A DNA stretch of 5,296 bases from Clostridia bacterium (GCA_017469605.1 JAFUGB010000070.1:1-5296), one strand, 5' to 3'. Numbered from the stretch's first letter, positions 1-5,288 are shown. Numbers and translations are program-made. Notes: a model not told the origin generated them from the sequence alone.

Positions 1-296
1 ACGGTTGGCAAAAGCTTTTGCACATCAAGCTGCCCCTGCTGGCCCCCACCACGCTGTTTCTCACTGTGACCACTGTGGTCTCCTCCATGAAGGTATTTCA
101 GGCGGTGGATATCCTTACCCAGGGTGGCCCCTACAAAACCACCATGGTGATGGTATATCAGATTTACAAACTGGCCTTTGATGATCACCGGCTGGACCGT
201 GCTTCGGCTGAAGGCTTCGTCTTTTTCCTGATCCTGCTGATTTTTACGGCCATCACCATGAAATGGTCCAACCGCAATGTCAGCTATGACGCGTAA
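1..296 (+). CDS. ABC sugar transporter permease, MalF/UgpA type, C-terminal fragment
   Basis: This is the 3' end of an inner-membrane permease subunit of a carbohydrate ABC importer (binding-protein-dependent type, MalF/UgpA/LacF group). The gene begins before the window. The frame is open from base 3, and the first visible residues (GWQKLLHIKLPLL) are the end of the cytoplasmic EAA loop, whose I-x-L-P tail contacts the ATPase subunit. Two hydrophobic segments follow, matching the last two membrane helices: one starting at about LLAPTTLFLTV, the other around FVFFLILLIFTAITM. Between them is the segment VDILTQGGPYKTTMVM, which carries the TQGGP sequence typical of this permease group. The protein ends at a TAA at 294-296. 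A TTG at 18 is not a true start, because it lies inside the conserved loop. The next gene is the partner permease, 13 nt downstream, with its Shine-Dalgarno overlapping this stop codon. The substrate is unknown, and the binding protein and the rest of this subunit should lie upstream. Confidence 0.93.
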   Translation, partial: GWQKLLHIKLPLLAPTTLFLTVTTVVSSMKVFQAVDILTQGGPYKTTMVMVYQIYKLAFDDHRLDRASAEGFVFFLILLIFTAITMKWSNRNVSYDA

Positions 297-300
297 GGAG
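295..300 (+). promoter_or_regulatory. Shine-Dalgarno of the second permease, overlapping the upstream stop codon
   Basis: AAGGAG lies 9 nt before the ATG at 310 and shares its AA with the TAA stop of the first permease. This decides the start of the second permease: the in-frame ATG at 277 lies upstream of this site, inside the preceding gene, and has no comparable sequence before it. The arrangement suggests translational coupling of the two permeases. Confidence 0.8.
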
Positions 301-309
301 ACAGCGGGA

Positions 310-1143
310 ATGAGCAGAAAAAAACTGAACAAAGCGCTGAAAACCCTTTTTGCCTCGCTGGTGATGCTGGTGATTGTGTTTCCCCTGTACTGGATGATCA
401 TTACTTCCTTTAAAACCACCGACGAGGTGCTTTTGAGCACGCCCACCTTCTGGCCCAAAACCTTCAATTTGAACGCATACAGGAACGTGCTTACCCACTA
501 CCCTGTTTTCCGATATCTGCTGAACACCCTGGTGGTGACGTTGGGCATCGTGGTGATTCAAAGCCTGACCGCCATCCTGGCAGCTTACGGCTTTTCCAAG
601 GGGGATTTCCCCGGAAAGAACATCGTATTCCTGTTTGTTCTGGGCGCCATGATGATTCCCATCCAGGTCACCTTCATCCCCATTTATGTGCTCATCAGCA
701 AGCAGGGCTGGCTCAACAGCTATATCGGCCTCATCCTGCCGGAAGCCGCCTCCGCTTATTCCATCTTTATGCTGCGCCAAAGCTTCCTGGCTGTGGACAA
801 CAGCTATCTGGAGGCCGCCGAGGTGGACGGCCTGGACCGCTTCCGGATGATCTTCCAGGTGTTGGTGCCCATGTGCCAACCCACGGTGGTCACCATGGTC
901 ATCCTTTCGTTCATTAACGGTTGGAACGCCTATTTCTGGCCCAAGATGATCATCACCACCGATAAGGCGCGCACCATTTCCCTGGGCATTGCTGACATCC
1001 GTATGTCCTTTTTGAGCATGGAAGCGCTGAACATGAACCAGATCATGGCCGCCTCCTGCATTGCCGCCCTGCCTATTCTGCTATTGTTCTTGCTGTTCCA
1101 GCGCTACATCCTGACCGGCTTTTCCAAGGCGGCCATGAAATGA
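310..1143 (+). CDS. ABC sugar transporter permease, MalG/UgpE type
   Basis: A complete 277-residue inner-membrane permease, the usual length for the MalG/UgpE/AraQ group of carbohydrate ABC importers. It should pair with the upstream permease to form the translocation channel. Six hydrophobic segments are visible, at about residues 12-33, 70-94, 105-128, 138-159, 192-213 and 247-266. The EAA loop between the fourth and fifth is intact: E168-A169-A170, then G174, then V184-x-V186-P187, matching EAA-x3-G-x9-I-x-L-P. The N-terminal FPLYWMIITSFKT segment and the C-terminal QRYILTGFSKAAMK tail are typical of the family. The start at 310 follows a good Shine-Dalgarno at 295-300. An in-frame ATG at 277 would add 11 residues, lies inside the upstream gene, and is less likely. 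The stop TGA at 1141-1143 overlaps an ATG at 1140, so coupling to the next gene is possible. The transported sugar cannot be deduced, and no ATPase gene is in the window; such importers often share one encoded elsewhere. Confidence 0.94.
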   Translation: MSRKKLNKALKTLFASLVMLVIVFPLYWMIITSFKTTDEVLLSTPTFWPKTFNLNAYRNVLTHYPVFRYLLNTLVVTLGIVVIQSLTAILAAYGFSKGDFPGKNIVFLFVLGAMMIPIQVTFIPIYVLISKQGWLNSYIGLILPEAASAYSIFMLRQSFLAVDNSYLEAAEVDGLDRFRMIFQVLVPMCQPTVVTMVILSFINGWNAYFWPKMIITTDKARTISLGIADIRMSFLSMEALNMNQIMAASCIAALPILLLFLLFQRYILTGFSKAAMK

Positions 1144-1154
1144 GAGAGACACCT

Positions 1155-2060
1155 ATGGTATTATCCACAACTACCACCATCCTCAGCCGCTGGGATGATG
1201 TTCCGCCCCGGGAAAACCTGCTTAAATCCATGCGCCTGTGCGCCAAGGCGGGCTTTGAACACCTGGATCTGCACTTTGGCACCCAGGGACAGGAGGGCTT
1301 CCCCCTGGCCATGGACGGCTGGGAAATATGGGTGGATGAAGTAGCGGAGGAAGCGTTTCGGCTGCATGTCACCTTTCGCCAGGCCCACGCTTTTCACTAT
1401 CGCACCCGGGAATCCACCGCCCCCCTGGACAATCGTCCCTGGTATGAAGAGCGGATGCGCCGCAGCGTGCTGGCCGCGGAACGCCTGGGAGTAAAATGGC
1501 TGGTGCAGCATCCTTCTGATTTTGACGCGGATCCCACGTATGATTTTGAAAAGGCGCGGGCATACAACATTGCTTACTGGACGCCCTTTGTGGAGCTGGC
1601 AAGTCGGCATCACGTGGGCATCGCCTTTGAAAACCTGTATGCCTCGGGGCATCACCAGCGCTATTGCAGCGAGGTGGACGAGCTGATCGATCTGATTGAT
1701 GCGTTCAAGGGCGCGCCCGTGGGCGCCTGCTGGGATACGGGGCACGCGGCCGTTGCCGGGCAGGATCAGCCAGCCGCCATCCGCAAACTGGGCAGACGGC
1801 TGCATGCGCTGCACATCCATGATAACCACAAGCAGCCCAAAGGAGACGAACACCTGATGCCCTATTGCGGCATGCTGGATTGGGACGGAATTTACCGGGC
1901 CTTGGCCGACGTGGCCTATGAAGACAACTTTTCCTTTGAAATCAAACATGCCACCCGCGACCTGCCCCCGGAATTGTGCGAAGGGATGCTGTCCTTCATG
2001 CGGCAGCTGGGCCAATACATGGTGGACCGCGTCGTGGCGGAAAGAGGCCCTCATGCTTGA
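1155..2060 (+). CDS. Sugar phosphate isomerase/epimerase family protein (xylose isomerase-like TIM barrel)
   Basis: A predicted cytoplasmic 301-residue protein of the AP-endonuclease-2/xylose-isomerase-like TIM-barrel family, which includes sugar epimerases, inosose dehydratases and endonuclease IV. The likely metal ligands are E159 (in IAFEN), D194 (in CWDTGHA, with H197 nearby), H220 (in LHIHDN) and E262 (in FSFEIKH). D231-x-H233, followed by CGMLDWDGI, resembles the D-x-H and G-x-x-D-W pattern of the family. The N-terminal TTTTILSRWDDVPP and the CAKAGFEHLDLH strand-helix fit its first barrel unit. The start is uncertain. ATG 1155 is preceded by a weak GAGAGA at 1142-1147 and gives a family-like N terminus. 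ATG 1140, in the same frame, would add five residues and overlap the permease stop as ATGA. Its position behind two sugar permeases and overlapping a hydrolase suggests it isomerises or epimerises the imported compound or its phosphate. The exact reaction is unknown. Endonuclease IV itself is unlikely, because several of its nine metal ligands are not evident. Confidence 0.88.
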   Translation: MVLSTTTTILSRWDDVPPRENLLKSMRLCAKAGFEHLDLHFGTQGQEGFPLAMDGWEIWVDEVAEEAFRLHVTFRQAHAFHYRTRESTAPLDNRPWYEERMRRSVLAAERLGVKWLVQHPSDFDADPTYDFEKARAYNIAYWTPFVELASRHHVGIAFENLYASGHHQRYCSEVDELIDLIDAFKGAPVGACWDTGHAAVAGQDQPAAIRKLGRRLHALHIHDNHKQPKGDEHLMPYCGMLDWDGIYRALADVAYEDNFSFEIKHATRDLPPELCEGMLSFMRQLGQYMVDRVVAERGPHA

Positions 2061-2775
2061 CCTTGCTTTCCTGGGCGTTGGCTCCGCCTTCTGCCCGCAG
2101 CTGGGCAATACTGCCGCCGTTTTTCAGCGGGCAGGCACCCTGTATCTGCTGGATTGCGGATCGCTGGTTTTCGCCTCCCTCCTTCGCCACCATCTGCCGG
2201 AGCAGGCGGACAGCATCGTTGTGCTGCTCACCCACACCCACGCGGATCATGCCGGCAGTCTGGGCACGCTCATATCCTGGTGCAAGCATGTGCGCCCCCT
2301 GCCCATCCACGTGGTGCACCCGGAGGAAAGCCCTGGGGAGCTGCTGCGTCTCAGCGGCATCACCCCGGAGCAATATATCCTTCACTCGGGCATGACCTAT
2401 GCCGACGATCATGTGCGGGTTCAATTCTTTCACGTGCCCCATACCCAAGCGATCAACGCCTACAGCATGCTGATCTCCGATGGGGAGGAAAGCGTTTATT
2501 ACAGCGGCGACGCGGGCGATATTCCCGAAACGGTATGGCAGGGCTTCCTCAAGGGGAACGTGGCGCGCGTATATCAGGATGTTTCCCTGCACGGCAAAAA
2601 AGGCGGCTCCCACGGCGAATACGCCTGGTTTGCCGAGCATTGTCCGCGGCCTTTCAAGAGCCGCTTTTATCCCATACATCTGGATGAAGCCTGCCGCGCC
2701 CGGGCACTGGCGGATGGTTTTGCCCGGCCAACGGTGCTGGATGAATGCGACACGCAGCTGTCTGCGGATGGCTGA
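2053..2775 (+). CDS. Metallo-beta-lactamase-fold hydrolase
   Basis: A complete 240-residue MBL-fold protein with no visible signal peptide or membrane segment, so probably cytoplasmic. The di-metal site is fully conserved: H61-x-H63-x-D65-H66 (THTHADHAGS), H130 (HVPHTQ), D153 (YYSGDAGD) and H209 (YPIHLDE). The opening FLGVGSAF...GNTAAVF followed by LLDCG is shared with RNase Z-like and related MBL hydrolases, but the protein is shorter than typical RNase Z and I see no exosite arm. The ATG at 2053 is chosen because AAAGAGG at 2041-2047 lies 5 nt upstream and the conserved first strand begins right after it. The frame is open further upstream, but only inside the preceding gene. It overlaps that gene by 8 nt, so the two are surely co-translated. 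UlaG, an MBL-fold lactonase in ascorbate use, shows that such enzymes can act in sugar-acid pathways, so a lactonase or phosphodiesterase role in this operon is a reasonable guess. The substrate is unknown. No clear intrinsic terminator follows. Confidence 0.9.
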   Translation: MLDLAFLGVGSAFCPQLGNTAAVFQRAGTLYLLDCGSLVFASLLRHHLPEQADSIVVLLTHTHADHAGSLGTLISWCKHVRPLPIHVVHPEESPGELLRLSGITPEQYILHSGMTYADDHVRVQFFHVPHTQAINAYSMLISDGEESVYYSGDAGDIPETVWQGFLKGNVARVYQDVSLHGKKGGSHGEYAWFAEHCPRPFKSRFYPIHLDEACRARALADGFARPTVLDECDTQLSADG

Positions 2776-2960
2776 TGGCAGGATCGAGCAAGACACAGAA
2801 AAAAAGATGTTAGATTTTTCATCCTGGCAAAGCTGAATAAAAGGAGACGCGGCAGCGCTGCGTTGACCGGCATGAAGCGCTGCCCATGCATGGTATATAT
2901 TCCGCCGTGGAGGCCGGCTGCTCTTCAACGAAACGGGTGCCCGGGGCGCTGAATTCGGCT
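2776..2960 (+). other. Intergenic region, first part: no supported gene
   Basis: This is the upstream part of the 320-bp gap between the sugar operon and pgk. I see no hairpin followed by a T run that would clearly end the upstream operon. It holds a Shine-Dalgarno-like AAAAGGAG at 2839-2846 with no normally spaced start codon. A 7-bp hairpin with a 3-nt loop follows at once (2847-2853 pairing with 2857-2863, one G-U pair), then an ATG at 2872 that opens a 26-codon frame ending at 2952. AGCGCTGC occurs twice, at 2854-2861 and 2876-2883. TGGTATATA at 2891-2899 resembles an extended -10 element but has no -35 at the right distance. None of these is strong enough to call as a gene or promoter. 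Confidence 0.5.
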
Positions 2961-2980
2961 CATATTTTCCCATATTTTCT
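2961..2980 (+). repeat. Tandem 10-bp direct repeat upstream of the pgk promoter
   Basis: CATATTTTCC is followed immediately by CATATTTTCT, that is, two copies with 9 of 10 bases identical in exact tandem, spaced by about one helical turn. Relative to the predicted transcription start near 3028 the pair covers about -67 to -48. It could be an AT-rich UP element or two half-sites for a regulator bound to one face of the DNA. The repeat is read directly; its function is inferred from its position. Confidence 0.5.
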
Positions 2981-2992
2981 CCCGATTGATGC

Positions 2993-3021
2993 TTGTATAA
3001 TCGATAAAAAAGGTATATAAT
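2993..3021 (+). promoter_or_regulatory. Probable sigma-A promoter of pgk
   Basis: TTGTAT (2993-2998), a 17-nt spacer and a perfect TATAAT (3016-3021) give a vegetative promoter with a weak -35 and an ideal -10. The predicted start of transcription is near 3028, leaving a leader of about 68 nt before the pgk ATG. A second perfect TATAAT at 2996-3001 overlaps this -35. It has only TATTTT (2973-2978) at -35 spacing, so it is either an alternative weak start or coincidence in AT-rich DNA. The location just ahead of a strongly expressed glycolytic gene supports the call. Confidence 0.7.
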
Positions 3022-3029
3022 GAAAATGT

Positions 3030-3050
3030 TGCGGGTTATTTTTTCCCGCA
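3030..3050 (+). other. Short stem-loop near the predicted 5' end of the pgk mRNA
   Basis: TGCGGG (3030-3035) pairs with CCCGCA (3045-3050) around a 9-nt, U-rich loop. The stem begins within about 2 nt of the predicted transcript start. 5'-terminal stem-loops are known to slow decay of some bacterial mRNAs, so an mRNA-stabilising role is plausible. The stem is only 6 bp, so a chance inverted repeat cannot be excluded. The U-rich stretch is in the loop, not after the stem, so it is not a terminator. Confidence 0.45.
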
Positions 3051-3095
3051 TATCCGAACCGTTCCTGATTTTCCAATTTTTAAAGGAGAAAGACG

Positions 3096-4391
3096 ATGAA
3101 AAAGACCATTGAAGACGTAAACGTGCAGGGCAAAAAGGTGCTTGTCCGCGTTGACTTCAACGTGCCCATGGACAAAGAGACCGGCACGAAGATCACCGAC
3201 GAAAACCGCATCCTGGGCGCGCTGCCCACCATCAAGTACCTGGTGGACCACAAGGCCGCTGTTATCCTGTGCAGCCATATGGGCAAGCCCCACAATGTGT
3301 TTAACGATACGCTGAAGCTGAACAAAAAGGAAAAGGCCAAGATCGACGCCCTGCCCGCCCAGGAGCAGGAAGCCGCCACCGCCGCCGCCCTGGAAAAGGC
3401 CAAGAAGGACGTGAAAAAGCTGTCCCTGGCCCCTGTGGCCGCGCGCCTTTCCGAGCTGCTGGGCCAGGAAGTGATCATGGCCAAGGACGTGATCGGCCCC
3501 GACGCCCAGGCCAAAGCCGCCGCGCTGCAGCCCGGCCAGGTGATGGTGCTGGAAAACCTGCGTTTCCATGCCGAGGAAGAAAAGAACGATCCCGCCTTCG
3601 CCAAAGCGCTGGCCGGCTATGCTGAGCTGTATGTGAACGACGCCTTCGGCACCGCCCATCGCGCCCATGCTTCCACCGCCGGCGTGGCCGATTACCTGCC
3701 CGCCGTCAGCGGCTACCTGATTGAAAAGGAGCTCAAGTTCATGGGCGGCGCCCTGGAGAATCCCCAGCGTCCCTTCGTGGCCATCCTGGGCGGCGCCAAG
3801 GTTTCCAGCAAGATCGGCGTGATCACCAACCTGATCGATAAGGTGGACGCGCTGGTGATCGGCGGCGGCATGGCCTATACCTTCGCCAAGGCCCAGGGCG
3901 GCAGCGTGGGCGACAGCCTGCTGGAAGAGGACAAGATCGAGCTGAGCAGGGAAATCATGGAAAAGGCCCAGGCCAAGGGCGTTAAATTCCTGCTGCCCAT
4001 TGACACCGTGATCGCGGACGATTTCAGCAACGACGCCAACAGCAAAGTGGTGCCCACCGGCGAAATCCCCGCGGGCTGGCAGGGCATGGATATCGGTCCC
4101 GAAACCCAGAAGCTGTTTGCCGAAACCATCAAGGGCGCCAAAACCGTGGTCTGGAACGGCCCCATGGGCGTGTTTGAATTCCCCAACTTCGCCAAGGGCA
4201 CCATCGCCGTGGCCGAAGCGCTGGCCCAGGCTGACTGCATCAGCATCGTGGGCGGCGGCGACAGCGCCGCGGCCGTGACCCAGCTGGGCTTCGCGGACAA
4301 GATCAGCCATATCTCCACCGGCGGCGGCGCCAGCCTGGAATTCCTGGAAGGCAAGACGCTGCCCGGCGTTGCGGCGCTGAACGACAAATAA
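3096..4391 (+). CDS. pgk: Phosphoglycerate kinase
   Basis: Cytoplasmic glycolytic enzyme that transfers phosphate from 1,3-bisphosphoglycerate to ADP, giving 3-phosphoglycerate and ATP. The signature VRVDFNVP lies at residues 17-24. Substrate-side residues visible are D20, N22, R38, H61, R156 (VLENLRF) and R189 (GTAHRAHAST). The nucleotide side has GGAKVSSKIG (K235, K239), WNGPMGVFE (353-361), GGGDSAAA (D389) and STGGGAS (407-413). The C terminus LEFLEGKTLPGVAALNDK is typical. At 431 residues it is about 35 longer than common bacterial PGKs. The extra length is a Lys/Ala/Glu-rich insertion between SHMGKP (60-65) and SLAPVA (110-115), where about nine residues are usual. The conserved SHLGRP motif reads SHMGKP here, with Lys at the usual Arg. 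The ATG follows AAAGGAG (3082-3088) by 7 nt. Codon use is strongly biased to AAG, GGC, GCC and CTG, as in highly expressed genes. It has its own promoter and is followed by a hairpin and tpiA. Confidence 0.98.
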   Translation: MKKTIEDVNVQGKKVLVRVDFNVPMDKETGTKITDENRILGALPTIKYLVDHKAAVILCSHMGKPHNVFNDTLKLNKKEKAKIDALPAQEQEAATAAALEKAKKDVKKLSLAPVAARLSELLGQEVIMAKDVIGPDAQAKAAALQPGQVMVLENLRFHAEEEKNDPAFAKALAGYAELYVNDAFGTAHRAHASTAGVADYLPAVSGYLIEKELKFMGGALENPQRPFVAILGGAKVSSKIGVITNLIDKVDALVIGGGMAYTFAKAQGGSVGDSLLEEDKIELSREIMEKAQAKGVKFLLPIDTVIADDFSNDANSKVVPTGEIPAGWQGMDIGPETQKLFAETIKGAKTVVWNGPMGVFEFPNFAKGTIAVAEALAQADCISIVGGGDSAAAVTQLGFADKISHISTGGGASLEFLEGKTLPGVAALNDK

Positions 4392-4401
4392 TCATTCCAA
4401 C

Positions 4402-4426
4402 AAAAAAGGCCGCGAACGCGGCCTTT
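4402..4426 (+). terminator. Hairpin between pgk and tpiA, weak or partial terminator
   Basis: A near-perfect inverted repeat starts 10 nt after the pgk stop: AAAGGCCGC (4405-4413) pairs with GCGGCCTTT (4418-4426) around a GAAC loop. On the + strand the stem is followed only by TTT then CATC, a poor U tract, so termination after pgk may be incomplete. On the - strand the same stem is followed by six Ts (complement of the A run 4402-4407), making it a better terminator for antisense transcription. A processing or mRNA 3'-end stabilising role is also possible. Confidence 0.65.
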
Positions 4427-4495
4427 CATCGGCATGGATTTCCTTGCGGCGCAAGCGCAAGAAATTCCCGTCCAGCCAGATTGCTTACAGATGTG

Positions 4496-4502
4496 AAAGG
4501 AG
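4496..4502 (+). promoter_or_regulatory. Shine-Dalgarno of tpiA
   Basis: AAAGGAG lies 10 nt before the ATG at 4513 and sets that codon as the tpiA start. In-frame TTG codons at 4504 and 4507 are too close to it, and a TTG at 4444 lies upstream of it and would add 23 residues unlike the family N terminus. Confidence 0.8.
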
Positions 4503-4512
4503 TTTGTTGAAT

Positions 4513-5259
4513 ATGCGCACTCCCATTATTGCCGGTAACTGGAAAATGAACAAGACCCCCGCGGAAGCCACCGAGCTGATCCAGGCCCTCAAGCCCCTGG
4601 TAAAGGACGCCAAGTGCACCGTGGTGGTGTGCGTGCCCGCGCTGTGCGTGCACGCGGCCAAGCAGGCCGTGCGCGGAAGCAAGATCAAGGTGGGCGTGCA
4701 GAACATGCACTGGGAGCCCAAGGGCGCCTACACCGGCGAGCTTTCCGCCGAAATGGTCAAGGCCTGCGGCGTGGACTACGTAATCGTGGGCCATTCTGAG
4801 CGCCGCCAGTACTTTGGCGAAACCGATGAAACCGTCAACAAGCGCGCCCTGGCCGTGGTGCATGCCGGCATGACCCCCATTATCTGCGTGGGCGAGCGCA
4901 AAGAGCAGCGCGAGGCCGGTTACACCGACGACCTGGTGGCCTATCAGACGCTGACCGCCCTGACCGGTATGACCCCCGACGAGGTAAAGAAGGTTGTGAT
5001 CGCTTATGAGCCCGTTTGGGCCATCGGCACTGGCCTGACCGCCACCGACGAGCAGGCCAACGAAACCATCGGCGTCATCCGCGCCGCCATCGCCCGCAAG
5101 TATGGCAAGCGCGTGGCCGACAAGGTGCGCATCCAGTACGGCGGCAGCATGAATCCCAAAAACGCCAGCGGCTTGATGGCCCAGCCCGAAATTGACGGCG
5201 GCCTGATCGGCGGCGCCTCCCTGAAAGCGGAGGATTTCTCTAAAGTTGTGAATTTCTGA
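4513..5259 (+). CDS. tpiA: Triosephosphate isomerase
   Basis: Cytoplasmic TIM-barrel enzyme interconverting dihydroxyacetone phosphate and glyceraldehyde 3-phosphate. The 248-residue length is normal for bacterial enzymes. All active-site elements are present: N9 and K11 in AGNWKMNK, the electrophile H94 in VGHSERR, the general base E166 in AYEPVWAIGTG with the closing loop at 168-174, the phosphate-binding YGGS at 209-212, and DGGLIGGASL near the end. The ATG at 4513 gives the usual MRTPIIAGNWKMNK start and is preceded by a good Shine-Dalgarno. The gene lies 121 nt after pgk. I see no convincing -35/-10 pair in that gap, so it is probably read from the pgk promoter through the hairpin at 4402-4426. 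Codon use matches pgk (GGC, GCC, AAG, CTG), fitting high expression. pgk and tpiA adjacent in this order is common in Firmicutes glycolytic clusters, where a phosphoglycerate mutase often follows; that position is outside the window. Confidence 0.98.
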   Translation: MRTPIIAGNWKMNKTPAEATELIQALKPLVKDAKCTVVVCVPALCVHAAKQAVRGSKIKVGVQNMHWEPKGAYTGELSAEMVKACGVDYVIVGHSERRQYFGETDETVNKRALAVVHAGMTPIICVGERKEQREAGYTDDLVAYQTLTALTGMTPDEVKKVVIAYEPVWAIGTGLTATDEQANETIGVIRAAIARKYGKRVADKVRIQYGGSMNPKNASGLMAQPEIDGGLIGGASLKAEDFSKVVNF

Positions 5260-5271
5260 CAGGAGCGGACA

Positions 5272-5288
5272 GGGGCCTTTGCGGCCCC
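5272..5288 (+). terminator. GC-rich inverted repeat after tpiA, possible terminator
   Basis: GGGGCC (5272-5277) pairs with GGCCCC (5283-5288) around the loop TTTGC, 12 nt after the tpiA stop. The eight remaining bases contain no T run, so it lacks the second half of a classical intrinsic terminator. It could be a processing hairpin, or part of a larger structure cut by the window edge. Confidence 0.35.

Noticed and set aside
1161..2108. 315-codon open frame on the - strand opposite the isomerase/epimerase
   Set aside because: It is a shadow of a conserved + strand gene and shows no domain of its own.
2776..2835. Possible terminator of the sugar operon (A run, TTTTT, and CAGGAT/ATCCTG arms)
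   Set aside because: The arms are 36 nt apart, and the T run lies before the downstream arm rather than after it, so it does not fit an intrinsic terminator.
2873..2886. Sequence resembling a CcpA cre site (TGAAGCGCT...CCCA)
   Set aside because: Compared with the consensus TGWAARCGYTWNCW it lacks one base in the left half, which breaks the symmetry and spacing.
2863..2899. TTGACC and TATATA as a second promoter in the intergenic region
   Set aside because: The hexamers are 25 nt apart, far from the 16-18 nt needed. The extended -10 look of TGGTATATA alone is too weak to call.
1996..3051. 351-codon open frame on the - strand across the MBL hydrolase gene and the intergenic region
   Set aside because: Its translation has no recognisable motif, while the + strand carries a complete MBL metal site over the same bases.
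3020..3112. 30-codon leader frame starting MKMLRV and overlapping the start of pgk, with AAAAAAGG before its ATG
   Set aside because: Its ATG overlaps the predicted -10, so it is absent from the main transcript. It would be present only if the upstream TATAAT were used, and its sequence shows no amino-acid run typical of an attenuator.
3036..4310. Long open frame of 424 codons on the - strand opposite pgk
   Set aside because: It lies entirely antisense to a clear pgk. Its translation is Gly/His/Leu/Gln-rich low complexity with no recognisable domain. The strong codon bias of pgk, which rarely creates stop codons on the complementary strand, explains its length.
4443..4461. Inverted repeat CTTGCG/CGCAAG upstream of tpiA
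   Set aside because: It is a short 6-bp stem with competing pairings from a repeated GCGCAAG unit, with no T run and no match to a known leader element.
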